Part shown: positions 22,000 to 33,800 of the stretch, in pieces | Layout: every line of letters begins with the position of its first letter | Numbering within the stretch: position 1 is the first letter of the stretch | NCBI GenBank assembly: GCA_037367355.1 | Contig: CM074702.1 | Coordinates: 1,922,001-1,986,000 of the forward strand | DNA length: 64,000 nt | Reading direction: 5' to 3' | DNA from: Neoscytalidium dimidiatum | Taxonomy: Eukaryota; Ascomycota; Dothideomycetes; Botryosphaeriales; Botryosphaeriaceae | Notes under the pieces: generated by a model | What the model was told of the DNA's origin: nothing | The model's input: the letters and a program-made list of their open reading frames with translations, nothing else | The model's database searches: none | Program-made: the position numbers and the translations under genes

Positions 22000-23753
22000 A
22001 TCAGCTACCTGACCACCGCCTACGACTCACCATCATCTGCAACCCTCACTCCCGCACCACCAACCCTCCTCTCCCTAAACTCAATCCTACACATCGGCCA
22101 CCCCATCGTAAAATGATCCTTCACGCGGCGCGCCCCCCCCAACCCGCCCTCCTCCCTCCACCCGGCCTCAAACATCCCCACCACCCGCGCCACCGCGCTC
22201 CTCAGCTCCATCATCGCCAAACCCTTCCCCGGGCAGACGTACGCGCCCATCCAAAAACGGCATGAACGCGTCCGGGTCGACGACGTTGGACTTCGTGGCG
22301 GAGGAGCGCGGTGTGCGTTGGGTACGTGGCGAGGTAGGCGAAGATCACGGCGAGGGCGCCGGCAGCGGTGCCGCTGGAGCTGGGGAGGTTAGTGGGGAAG
22401 GTTTGTGTGTGGGAGAGGGGGGAGGACGCGCCTTCCTGCGCCGATGATGAGGCGGGATTCGGCGTTGAGGAGGCTTGCGGCTTGCGGCCTGCGGCCTCGA
22501 CCGGGTTATGCTTCATCAGGTAGCCCAGGATGTCGGGCTGAGGGGATCTTCATCTCAAGACCGCCAGGACTCAGTGCGAGAAGAGAGAGCAGTTTTGGCA
22601 GATGCAGCTGGCCTTCTTTCTAAGACCGACCTGTGCTGCAGACTAGTCTTTTAGTCTCTTCATCGGGCCAGGGATCATGGAGCAGATCTCATAGATTTTG
22701 ATTATCCAGGGCGTGTGAACGAAGAGCGCGATGATGTCCAAGCTGTCATGGTTGCTCTTGAAGATGCTCTCGTCCTGTGCGGTTGTCTTGCCAGTCACGT
22801 AACCCATGGGCTGGCCGTAAGCCAGTGCGCACATGAAATCGAAGCTGTAGCGCTGCATTATTTCGTTGAAGATCATCGGTTGCCCGCTTTGGCTTCTCTC
22901 TGCAAGTACGTCCAGATGTTCATCTCTGGCAGCTTCAACACGGGGTGCGAAGTCTGCGAGTGCGAGCTGAAGTTGAGTTAGAGCGAGGCTACATTCATCC
23001 TTCCCTGAAGATCTACCTTAAAGCCATTGTCCAATACGCGGCGCCTCTGCCGGTGAAACTCCTTGTCCAACGTCGTGTAGACAGATTGTTCCAGGGAACC
23101 ATAGAACGGACCTTTGCTTGTCCTTGCTGACGGACGTAGTATAAGGCCAATAGCATCTGGGTCTGTGACTGAGAGCTCACGTGGGCCTGCAAATTCGTAA
23201 GCAACAGTGGCGGAGGATATGTTCACGCTTCTTCGAACCTACCGATTCTTACATAGTCCCCATACTTTGTATGAAGTCTACGGTTGAGTTTATATCATTG
23301 GCCTCGCGTCTTTGGGAGCTGCCTCACAGCCTAGAATTTGGATACCCTTGCCGGAGATGGGCCTGGGAAGCGTTTGAGAGGGTGAAAGGCGGCGCGGTGG
23401 ATTTCAGTGCTTAGAAAGAGCCCAAGGAGGAAGGACGTGATTTGGATTAAGGCAATAGAATACGGTGCATCTGTGTAGGGAAATGAGTGGGATTCTTGAC
23501 AAGAGCGATATACAGTAAGATCCATACGCTGGCAACTTGGAGTGGGTTCTTGTCGAGCTCCAATCATCTGAAAAGAGCTTGGTGGATGATAATGCCACCT
23601 ACAAGAGGCAATCCTACACATACACCGAAGTAGGAGTTGGAGATCAATGTCATTATGACGCCGTTTTCTCCCACGTCCTGGCTGTGAGAGTTCGCGCATC
23701 TTCCAGCGTTGTCTGCGGGGAATTTTTGCTGCAGCATCCTTGTCGTCAATCAT
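22000..23753 (-). pseudogene. Cytochrome P450 relic
   Basis: Minus-strand fragments occur in P450 order. First a hydrophobic N-terminal anchor and HPLKRFPGPSPARVSKF, then GPRELSVTDPDAI and GPFYGSLEQSVYTTLDKEFH after a likely intron. Next come IFNEIMQRYSFDFMCALAYG, DILGYLMKHNP in a shifted frame, and the heme-binding loop GAYVCPGKGLAMMELR near 22205-22250. Breaks: TAG at 23333-23331 where a Trp is expected, TGA at 23297-23295, a stop at 22645-22643, frame changes around 22250-22500, and loss of most of the I-to-K helix region including the ExxR segment. The two early stops are compatible with C-to-T changes on one strand, as RIP would cause. The substrate class cannot be told. Confidence 0.82.
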
Positions 23754-23759
23754 CTGCCC

Positions 23760-25277
23760 CCACTACCAGCATTTGACGATAACCGTTCACACCTTCTGGA
23801 TCCGGCCTGAAGGCTCGCTTGACGGAAGGCGTCTCCGCGCTAAGTTTATCTGTTTGCTGCCGGTCATTCAGCGCTAAAGAAAGAGCAAAGAATGAAAAAG
23901 CTTCTAAGATGAAGAAAAGAGTGTGGTGGGGTCTGCATATATGGCGTCATAGCCTGGTTCTTGGACTTACTCTGCTCAAGTGGCACCAGTCGCTGCAACT
24001 GCGATGCCTGGGCTGGAGTCAAAGTGGATAATTGACGATATTTAGCTCACGAATGTGTTGAGGGGCGCTCTCATGGGCAAATGAAAACATTGTGAAGTGA
24101 CACGATAATACTCGAATGTAGATTTGTCTCTTACAACTTAGCACATGCACTCTTCGCAGCCGAGCGAATAAAAGAATGATTAAAACACACACCATAACGG
24201 AGCACCGAACTAGAAGAGATTGCGAAGCCAATGTGACCGTTGGAGTTGCCCCATAAGTTGATCAACGAAGGGTGGCAGTCGGACTTGTATGAGTCCGGAT
24301 GAAACCTCGCTGGGTGGCTGCATGTCCAGATCGGTGGGTACAGACATGTCCAGTACTATCTCGAGTTGAAAGCAAGTGCGTGGCTGCTTCGGAGATATAT
24401 CAGTCTCTAAGGGTCAGGTCTTCTTTTATAACGTCGCAGAATATTTAATGTGTCGACAGTCCAACCTTGGGGCAACGAAATGTCTAGGCTTGACAAGAAC
24501 AGTCTGCAACTCTACATTGCTGCTCTGTAGGAACTCATTCGGTAGCAGAACTGGTGAGTAGAGCGGTGGTGTCAAGGAACTTTTGATTACCGAGGTTCGT
24601 GATCAGCCATCCAAAAGGGATGAAAGTTGATTTGACAGGAAGCCGTAAATGTAATTCGGTTGCAGTATATTTATAATATTTGATCAAGGCTTCAAGCTCC
24701 CATTGCAGACCTTCTGGCATAATATCAGCATATCATTAATACAGCAATACAAGTACAGGACGACCCCTATGTTCCCGTCTCCGGGTGCAAGAAAAGGAAG
24801 GCTGTACGGGCAGGTGCTTTGAGTAGTTGCCTTTTGCCACTATGTAACGTGATAATCCCGGATAGCTTCATGGAAACGGTCTAGACACATAGCGCTATAC
24901 GCTGTCTACTCCTGTTACATGGTAGGAAAATAGCATATCTGTGTGAGTAATTAGGTGTCATTAGCACCCAATGAAAATGCGAACCAGGCTCTCCTCTCCG
25001 TTCTCCTCTGATCAAGATTGGAAAGAAAAGTAGGTTAGATCTGTAAACAGATGAAATAATCGGTCGAAAGTAAACCTATAATTATGAGTGTCGATATGGT
25101 GTCCAAACTGCCGGTATCATCGGCTGCGCAGTGGCAACATGTGGCTCCGCAAGCAATCCCGTACATAGTGCAGCACAACGGTTTTCGCAATCGATACGGG
25201 CATATCGATATTAAATAGAAACCATGAAGACACACCTATGAAACGCATTTCTTAAATTTCAAATTTGGTTGAGTCTT
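23760..25277. other. ~1.5 kb AT-rich spacer, no gene recognised
   Basis: It lies between the P450 relic and the RapZ-C-like gene. Only short ORFs occur on both strands, with no recognisable domain. It may contain further decayed sequence. Confidence 0.4.
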
Positions 25278-25910
25278 TCATGCCTCGTCGTGATCATGGT
25301 CCGAGGCTGGAAAGCGCAACTCTCTCTTTTGGTTTGGTTTCCTTCTTTTCTGACTTCTGTGGGACATATTAATGAGCCCTTGAGCTTCTGAAATGGCGTC
25401 CAGCTCTCGATGTAAGACCTTAATTGTCCAAGATTGCGGCCAGACTCCAGATTCAGCCAAAGACTCCACAAATGCCGGACTTCGGTGCTTTCCCATTTCG
25501 CAGAAGCAGCTTACGAGAAGGACATTCTCGAGCGCCAGTTCCTCTGGCGTTTCTTCTTCTTCTTCTTCTTCCAAGTCCTGACGACACGGCTCTTCCACGG
25601 TCTTATCGGATTCGTGCGTTTTCGTGTCGATCTCCTTTGTTTTTTCCCTCGTCTCAAACTCGGTCATGGCTTCGCGGATTGTGGCTCGTGTTTGCTGAAG
25701 CTCAAGCTGGAAGGTGGGGTCCTTCAAGAGCTCTTTCCTAAGAGCCCAATGTTTGCCGGTCATGCTCTGGCGTAAAGCGCGGGAGGGGTTTGGGACGGAG
25801 CGAAGGTCAAACTTCAAGGCTGGCTTTGGATGTAACGGAGGACTTCTGGAGTGCGAGACTAAACAGAGGAGAAAGCAAGGCAGTTCATCGGCTGCTCGTT
25901 GTGTGGACAT
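25278..25910 (-). CDS. RapZ C-terminal-domain-like protein
   Basis: A single ORF of about 210 residues from the ATG at 25910 (an in-frame upstream ATG at 26006 would add 32 basic residues). It begins with the pattern SHSRSPPLHPKPALKFDLRS followed by VPNP. It ends with the family core, FCEMGKHRSPAFVESLAE and then KVLHREL. These are the features of the C-terminal, RNA/ligand-binding part of bacterial RapZ and of small fungal relatives; the P-loop kinase half of RapZ is absent. A central acidic Glu run (DLEEEEEEETPEE) separates the halves. The fungal role is unknown, and an RNA-related function is only an inference from RapZ. Confidence 0.72.
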   Translation of the reverse strand: MSTQRAADELPCFLLCLVSHSRSPPLHPKPALKFDLRSVPNPSRALRQSMTGKHWALRKELLKDPTFQLELQQTRATIREAMTEFETREKTKEIDTKTHESDKTVEEPCRQDLEEEEEEETPEELALENVLLVSCFCEMGKHRSPAFVESLAESGVWPQSWTIKVLHRELDAISEAQGLINMSHRSQKRRKPNQKRELRFPASDHDHDEA

Positions 25911-26480
25911 TTTGAGACAAATTGCCGTGGGACCCAAGCGGCGACGGGAATGACGGGGTATCCGGACTGCGCTCTTCGACTTGAAGGGCATCCACCTCGT
26001 ATGCAATGATGCGCATGTCGACTGAGTGAGTCAGAGGCGGCAGGAAGTCGACATGTCTCTGACCGGTGTGATCGAGGCGGTGCATAGCGGTGGGCTCTTG
26101 ATGGAGTCAGAGAGGATGACGCGGGATTCCCGAACGGGTGCAGCCGGAATGAGAAGGGCCAAGCTTTTCAACGACCGGAGCGGGGCAGAGCTTGTCTGCG
26201 AAATTGACGGCATAGGATGAGCTTGACGAGGGAGCCATGTTCAATCTTGCTGGCTTCGAATTCATCTCGGCTGACTGATGCAAGCCGTACCTGCGCGCTG
26301 CTGAGTCGCGACCGCAGCATCTGACGATTCCCTTCGGCGACTGGCGAGATGAGGCTGCGACTACGTCATGGCCGCGTGCCCACCAGCTCTAGCAAACAAG
26401 CTAATGCACAACACCACCACAAATCTTGCCTATAAGCAAGTCGGAACCCGGCTCCTGTACCTTCAATCCTTTCATCTTGG
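25911..26480. promoter_or_regulatory. Divergent intergenic region between the RapZ-C-like gene and the malic enzyme gene
   Basis: About 570 bp separate two divergent starts. No specific regulator site was recognised. An ORF at 26026-26220 shows no protein family features. Confidence 0.4.
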
Positions 26481-28832
26481 ATGCCTCTTCCCGGTCCTGC
26501 CTTTCCAACCTTCTTCACTTCACGTGCAGGCCGCCTGAACCTTATCCGTCCGCTCCACTCTCGCTTCCGTCGTCCCCGCTGTCCCCGCCATCTCCACTCC
26601 ACCGCAATTATGACTTCGAAACAGACCCAGAAGAACCCCAGGTTCGGCAACCTGCCATTGTCTACTTCTGGTCCAGTTGACTGCGCTCTCACCGTACGGG
26701 AGATAATCTCCTCCACTTGTGCCACGAGCGCTGACTTGGAAACCTCCGCTAGGGCTCTGCTCTGCTTAATACGCCGTACCTGAACAAGGGCACCGCTTTC
26801 ACCAAGGAAGAACGTAACCAATTCAAGCTCCATGGCCTCCTTCCACAGAATATCCAGACTCTCGAGGAGCAGGTTAAGCGCGCCTATGACCAATACAGCA
26901 GCCGGCCGAACGACCTCGCGAAAAACACTTTCATGACTAGCATGAAGGAGCAGAATGAAGTCTTGTACTACCGCGTACGTGCACTTCTTCCACAGCTTAT
27001 TGGAGCGCGGGTCCTCATCCCTTCGTCCGCAGCTTATCCATGACCACCTCAAAGAAATGTTCAGCATCATCTATACGCCCACCGAAGGCGAGGCAATTGC
27101 AAATTACTCGAGGCTGTTCCGCCGCCCCGAGGGTTGCTTTCTCAACATCGAAGATGTTGACAGGATCCCCGACGATTTGGATCAGTTTGGCCCCTCGGAC
27201 GAAATCGATCTGATTGTCGTCAGCGACGGCGAGCAGGTATGTATGTCTAGTTTCGCAGGCCGTGCGATTACACTAACACGCTGTAGATTCTGGGAATTGG
27301 TGACCAGGGAGTAGGCGGTATTCTGATTTCAATCGCAAAGTTAGTCATCTACACGTTGTGTGCTGGCATTCACCCTTCGAGGACCCTACCTGTGGTCCTT
27401 GATTGCGGAACAAACGTAAGCGAAGAGCAACCTTACCTGTGACAATCGATTCTGATGTGTTACGTAGAATGAAGAGTTGCTCAAGGATGACTTGTACTTG
27501 GGTCTCCGGAAGCCCAGGGCACGTGGGGAGCAGTATGACAAATTCGTCGACAAGTTCGTGACTTCAGCCAGGAGGAGATATCCAAAGGCTTATATCCACT
27601 TCGTATGTAACCTAGGTAAATTGCATGGGCAACGAAATGCTGATTAACAGTAGGAAGACTTTGGGCTCCCCAACGCTCGTCGGATTCTTGACAGATACAC
27701 GCCCAAAATTCCTTGCTTTAATGACGATGTCCAAGGTACCGGCTGCGTCACACTCGCCGCCATAATGTCGGCGATGAAGGTCGCCAACGTCAAGTACGAG
27801 GATTTGAGGGTGTTGTGCTTCGGCGCTGGCACGGCAGGTACGGGCATAGCAGACCAAATCAAGGACGCCATTGCCGTGTCTACCGAAAAGTCCAAAGAAG
27901 AAGCTGGAGCTCAGATATGGTATGACCACTGTCCTAAAGCTAGCGCAATGTTGAGTTGTTGACTAGTACTAGGTGTGTCGACAAGTCGGGACTGCTTCTC
28001 AAGTCGAAACGGAACGAGCTCACCCCGGCCCAAGTTAGCTACGCCCGCGAAGATTCCGAATGGGACGGCAAGGAGCACAATGACCTGCTGAGCGTTATTA
28101 AGGAAGTCAAGCCCCACGTCTTGATTGGCACATCCACTAAGCCGGGCGCCTTCACCAAAGAGGTCGTCGAGGAAATGGCCAAGCACGTTGAACGGCCAAT
28201 CATCTTCCCCCTCAGCAACCCGACGCGGCTGCACGAAGCTAAGCCGAAGGATCTGTTCGAGTGGACCAAGGGCAAGTGCCTAGTGGCCACGGGAAGTCCC
28301 TTCGAGCCAGTGGAATACGAGGGCAAGAAATACGAGATCGGTAAGCCACGAAACGACCCATTTTTAGCACACGTTTGTCGGAACCTTTTGTCTCACTAGT
28401 CACATAGCCGAGTGTAACAATTCGACCACCTTCCCCGGTATCGGTCTCGGTGCCATCCTCAGCCGCACTCGCCTTATGACGCCTTCACTGCTTGTGGCGG
28501 CCACGCAGGCGCTTGCGCGACAGGCGCCTGCGCTGAAGGAGGAGAATAAGGGCACACCGCAGGAAGTTACGCTGCTGCCCGATGTTACGGATGTGCGCGA
28601 TATCAGCGTGCATATTGCCAAAGCTGTCATCAAGCAGGCAATCGAGGAGGGGTTGAATGAGGAGAAGCAAATCCCTGGCGATGATGCGGATTTGGAGGAG
28701 TGGATCAGAGAGCAGATGTGGGACCCGGTTTACAGACCTCTGCGAAAGGTCAGCCCCGAGCATGCCAGTAGGCACGCAAAGGGTGAAGCCGGTGCGGCGA
28801 GCGTGAGGAGGCAGGGGAGTTTCAGCTACTGA
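26481..28832 (+). CDS. Malic enzyme, mitochondrial-type N-terminus
   Basis: Eight exons, all phases agreeing: 26481-26693, 26753-26974, 27033-27236, 27287-27415, 27468-27602, 27654-27919, 27973-28340 and 28408-28832, giving 653 residues. It catalyses oxidative decarboxylation of malate to pyruvate. Motifs in order: [46 protein letters not shown], the NAD(P)-binding [10 protein letters not shown] and FPLSNPT. From the ATG at 26481 the first 43 residues are Arg-rich without acids and end RHLHST, a typical mitochondrial presequence. A second in-frame ATG at 26610 would give a 610-residue cytosolic form. The C-terminal ~60 residues are longer than in bacterial enzymes, as in other filamentous fungi. 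NAD versus NADP preference cannot be decided from sequence alone. Confidence 0.92.
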
Positions 28833-30845
28833 AGCGAAAAGAGCCAACAGGAACCGGGAAACGCGAGGTTGTTCATGCCTGATTTGAGCACATAATGACA
28901 ATAGATTTCTTGCTCCATAACTGAATCTGACAATCCAAGAACAGTTGTAACTTGTCTCATGAAGTGGACGGTATCATGAGCTGCAACACACAAGTTTGTC
29001 AATTACCCGCTGCATGACTTGCCGTTATTTTATGAGCGTGCCTGCCTTTTGATGCACCCGAAGAAGGTGTCCCACTAAAGAGGTACTCTTCTGTCCTGCC
29101 TAGGCACCTCCGAAGCAAAATACCCGCTTCCAAATTCTGCATATCCTGCGGGGTGCTTAAAACACCTGTAATGTTTACAGATGTACGGTACTCCGTCTGC
29201 AGTATTGTGTCTCATGGGTTCTAAGTATTAAGGTGTTTCAGCCCTGAGAAGTATTTTGGGAAGAGCCAGAGCAGACCCACACCCACTGAGACAGCTGTTT
29301 CTCAACTTTCCAACACCGTGCTGACGAGTGGACCCGTCCGAGTGAATCATTCCTGATATATAGCCCTCAGGGATAGGCCGCAGCTTGAATGAGAGAGGGT
29401 AAACCCTGTCTGTATATGTGGAGAAGAGCTTAGAATCGGGGCGAATCGGGGCGTTTGTCCTCATTCACAGTCCGGTGCGTTGCGGATTGTAATGGTTGAT
29501 GAATGTCTCCAGCTTACGAGATGCACACACCTGCGTTCTTGTGATACCGACAAGTGCGCTCATCTGATAAATCCCGTAGAGGTACAGCAGACGAAGCGCA
29601 ACCCCCTTCCACGTGGAGGCAGCACATTAGGCTGGTGCCCGTGATCAAGTTTGTCAGGCGGCCATGGGCTGTACCCGCCGAATAAAAGCAACACCCGTTG
29701 AACCTATTGACGATCGTACCACAGGCATTAGAGATTTCTGGTAAACCTTGGGAACCAGATTGATAATCGCAGCTGGCCCTTTGCCACCACCCTCTCGACC
29801 CTGGGCGTCCTGCGCTCCTCCGTCCCTGTCCGACAGAGAGCTCTGGAAGCATGATTAATGTTCAGTCGCAATGGAGATTGACGATCCTCATCAGCACACG
29901 GCTCTGCAGGCCGCCATTACCATTTTATAACGAGATGTCTGCACAAAAGCAGCACCATGTCCTGATCATCCACTGGCCTGATTCGACCCTGAAAAGGGCT
30001 TGCGTTAGCGTGCAAAGGCAATCAAGACGAAAGAATTGACGTTTGCCTTAGAATTTCCAACACCCATTCACGCATTGCGAGGATTCTATATCTTGCCTTT
30101 GACCGCGCTTTAAAGTGGCCTCCATCCCCGGGGCCCTCGGCGAGTCAAAAAAAAAAAAAGAAAACACACACACACACACACACACACATTCGACTGTGGA
30201 CCCACCGCCGGATCCTACACCCCCTCCGCTGACCACATTTGCCGCGCACGTCTACCACACTCCAAAGGCTCAATACCGCTCAGCTCTTGGACCTGGAGGC
30301 GAGCTTCGCGCTTGTTCATCAGGATCAGTATTTGCTCACAATAACCTTACCCACTAGGGCTCTTTTTTATTAGCAAGAAGTCATAGCGCTGTACATCACA
30401 CTCCAATGATACGGCCAGACACCATCACCATGTCAAGACGTCATCTACATACCCCAATCTCGCTTCTTGGGGGTTTCGCAGGCGGGAAATTCCATGAAGG
30501 ACGAGCGCGGAGACAGTACAAGTAGTATATCGAACCCAGTGGAGAGACAACACTGCTCTGTGAGGATCATTGCTAGTAGATAGACTTGCGAGCACGCTTT
30601 CATCTCCTTTCGAAGAATGCCTGTCAAAGCCATCTCAGGCTATTGAGCAGAGGTAAAGGTCGTCTCGCGTGCGTTCAATAGAGGTTACGCATACTTACGC
30701 AAAGCACACCGGTAACGTAGATGGCGAAGTGGGAGAATAGTGTAGATTCAAATCTGACCCATTATCTATGCTCAAATTACCCACCCTCCGGGCTGTCCAG
30801 CCAAATACATGCATGTCATTTTGGTATCAAGCGAAAGGTATGAAA
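28833..30845. other. ~2 kb intergenic, no gene recognised
   Basis: It lies between the convergent malic enzyme and Zn2Cys6 genes. It contains an A-run followed by (CA)n at about 30147-30188. ORFs up to about 112 codons lack recognisable features. Confidence 0.45.
30147..30188 (+). repeat. poly-A plus (CA)n microsatellite
   Basis: A run of 13 A, a short G/A interruption, then about 13 CA units. Simple-sequence tract in intergenic DNA. Confidence 0.9.
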
Positions 30846-33800
30846 TCAAGCATTCCAACTAGAGGAAGGTTCCGGGTACATGGGCGGTGCGTGTCCCTGA
30901 TGATGGTATTGCGGAGGAGCTTGCTCGTATCCCATATCGCCAGCGAAAAGGCTGGTGAGGTCCACACCCATACCCATGCTGGAGAAGTCGAAGTCGCCAA
31001 AGCCAGCAAGGTCCCAATTAATATTGCTTGCTGTCTGGCTGCCCATATTATTGTCGTAGTAACCTTGTTGAAGAGGTGGCGCCTGGGCATGTTGAGCTAC
31101 CTCTGAAAGGAGATGGAGTGGGGTTTGGGTCGTGGGAACACTGCTGTTGCCATTGCTGAAAGAGTGGCGGCCAGATTCAGCCGGGCCGTTCGGTGCTGAA
31201 TTTGCTGCTCCAGCGGGTGCAGAGTTGCCGTTGGCAGCAGAAAGTGGTTGTCCAGAGAAGACATCTGCCATCGGCTCGCCATTTTTCATGCGACTGAACT
31301 TTTCCCGCAGGCGCACGAGAATGCGGGGAAACTTTGTGTGTGGAGACTGCGGATCCCGCTCCTCGATCATTTGGAACCGCCGAATGAGATTATCGAAGTA
31401 GTATTCTAAACGTAGAGAGTCAGGCGATATCACATTCCCGAGATCACCTGGGCAGGTGGCATCCGCCCATAATTTCGTGAGGCACACGGTGGAGTACACG
31501 CATCGTACAGCTTACTCTCATCAGTAATCCAACGGGAATTTTTGATATGTATGGTACTCACAGAAGACAAGCGGCAGCGCGTAGAACGTATCGAAGTCGA
31601 GGGAGAGGAAATTGTCAAGAATTCCATGGCACGCCTTAACACACTCTTTCAGCGAGCTGGTTTGCACGGGACCAAGGCTCTTTGGTCGATTCTCTTCCAT
31701 GCTGTCATCGATGTTTTGATTGTGGTGCATGGCAACCTCGTGGGTAAAGAGACCGACTACATTCTCCGAGAACTTCAGCACAGCTGCAGCATTGCGAATC
31801 AGCAGCGATTATATAAGTAGTATAGGCTGATACGTACTCTGATTGGTGTTAGGAGGCCTCTGGGCTCGAAGAAGCTCGAGCTTCGTGTCATAATTTCGGA
31901 GAGCAATCTCGTTGAACTTGTCGGACAGGTTGGCACTAGCTGCCGGGTCATCCATGGAGAATTGCAAGGCTACATCCTCCGCAATGGCTGCCAATTTGAT
32001 CTGGTAGCAGAGAACTTTGTCGGATGGCAGAGCATCCACGGAAGATTCCATTTCAGACATGCACTCGTCCATGTACTGGTTCCACCGAAGTAGCACAGGT
32101 CGGCGAAGAACCATAGCGATACTACGGACCGTCAGCTCTTAGTTGTTACTCAGTTAATACGGCAACGTACTTGACTCCTAAATAATAACAAACCTAGAAA
32201 ATTAGCGTTGAATGAACGTGAGGCAGCCCGACGAATGCTTACCATAAACGCTCTCCGTGCTTCAACTCCCCCCGCATTTGGGAGACATCGGCGGAACGGA
32301 CCAAGGCCGAGCTTGGCTTTAGCTTTGCCAGCCCGCTTTCCGAGGCCGATTTCCAAAGCCATGGTGATTGCTGCGTTGGTCATCATGTAGAAGGCATGAC
32401 GCTCGTAGACAACTGGTGGACGGTACCACATTATGTTTACAATCAATGCCTGAATGATCTCGAGTGACTTCTCTTGCCGGCGCCAGATCAGCTCAGCGAA
32501 CCAGCCCTGCAGGAGATCCGCAAGATATCTCTGCGTCTCCGCTGGAACGAGCGGATCACAGCCAAAAGAAGCAGCACTCAATATCGACAGAAATAGTAAT
32601 GGCTTCTCGTCACGAAGGCGTTGGGCAGTTGTATCCTGCGAGAGGGGCACAGCTGGAAATGCCGGCATCAAGGAATTGATGTAGCGGGCGACAACGCGTT
32701 CGGCAACATCTGGGCTGATGCACCTGTCAACTTCGAAGGAGATGTACGAATAGTCCGATTGAGGTGGGCGGTTCTCGAGCCTTTGGTGAGCGGCAGCGGC
32801 AATCTCGGCGTGTTCATCGTACATTATCTCTCGTCTCGCCTCGTTGGACATCTTCACCAAATGAAATTAGGGACCCTCACTGGTTCAATTGGCGCAGTAC
32901 CTACCAGGGCATCATGTTGATCGTTCATTCGCCGGCGCTTCTCGGGCCGAGCCGAATCTGTGAATTCGGTAGGGCCATGAGCACCTTCAGGAAGCGCTGG
33001 AGCGGGAGGGTTGGCATAGGGATACGCAGCAACAGCGCTGTCTCCGAGACGGGCTGTCAATTCGTTGACTTTCTTTTCAAGTTCGGCAACGCGCGTATCG
33101 GCCTTCTTAGTACGCTTCTTGGTAGGCGCTGTCGTTACACATGTCTTTTTAGACTTAAGACAGCGCTTGCATGGGGATGCTTCTGAAATCACACCGTTCT
33201 CCTCTTGAGGATCGCAGCGCACCTAGAACCTGTTAGCGCGCACTGCAGACTCGTAGGCACGGCTTCGTATGTACCTTCAGAGCACGGCAGTGGTCGCATG
33301 CGCGCAGACGCTTGCCATCCGGACCGAGCTTAGCCTGGTTACTGCACAGTTGTCAGAGACATTGGACACGTAGGAGCTGTCTGAAACACAAGGCGAGGCC
33401 TGGATACACGGCACCGTAGAGCTGGTAGCACGATGTTTCGGCGGTGCTGGGACACAGAGCAGGCAAAAATTGGGTAAAAAAAAAAAAAAAAATGAAAGGC
33501 AGCAGAGGACGGAACGCACCTCTGAGAATTGGGGTCAGCAGCACCGACAGAGACGGAGCTTGGAGTCGAGGGACGACGGTCTTGGGCGGCGGTCGCGATA
33601 GCTTGCAGAGCAGCATCGGCGGAGTCGGCGGGCGGTTGCGAGGCATTCTGGGCTTGTGGCGGATAAGGCCCGTAGAAGGCGCCTTGGGCGTAGAATGAGT
33701 CTTGCAGACCCTGAAACCTCTGCTTGAAGTCCTGGTCGGAGCGCTCAGGTTGTTGCGCCCCGAACTCGAGGGCGGGATCTATGCGCGGTGGCTCTGACAT
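30846..33800 (-). CDS. Zn(II)2Cys6 transcription factor, WAR1-like
   Basis: Eight exons in phase: 33800-33520, 33341-33275, 33222-32905, 32851-32243, 32193-32171 (23 nt), 32121-31838, 31783-31562 and 31510-30846, giving about 822 residues. The zinc cluster is CDHC, six residues, C, a loop of about 14, then CKRC, six, C. It is split by the intron after ALK and followed by a heptad-like helix (VAELEKKVNEL). The middle region (YISFEVDRCIS onward, CDPLVPAETQRYL, VLRRPVLLRWNQYM) resembles the fungal regulatory region of the WAR1 group, weak-acid-response regulators. The C-terminus is Asn/Ser/Gly-rich with an acidic/aromatic end, a likely activation region. Intron 1 contains a 17-nt T-run on the coding strand. 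Targets are unknown. Confidence 0.85.
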
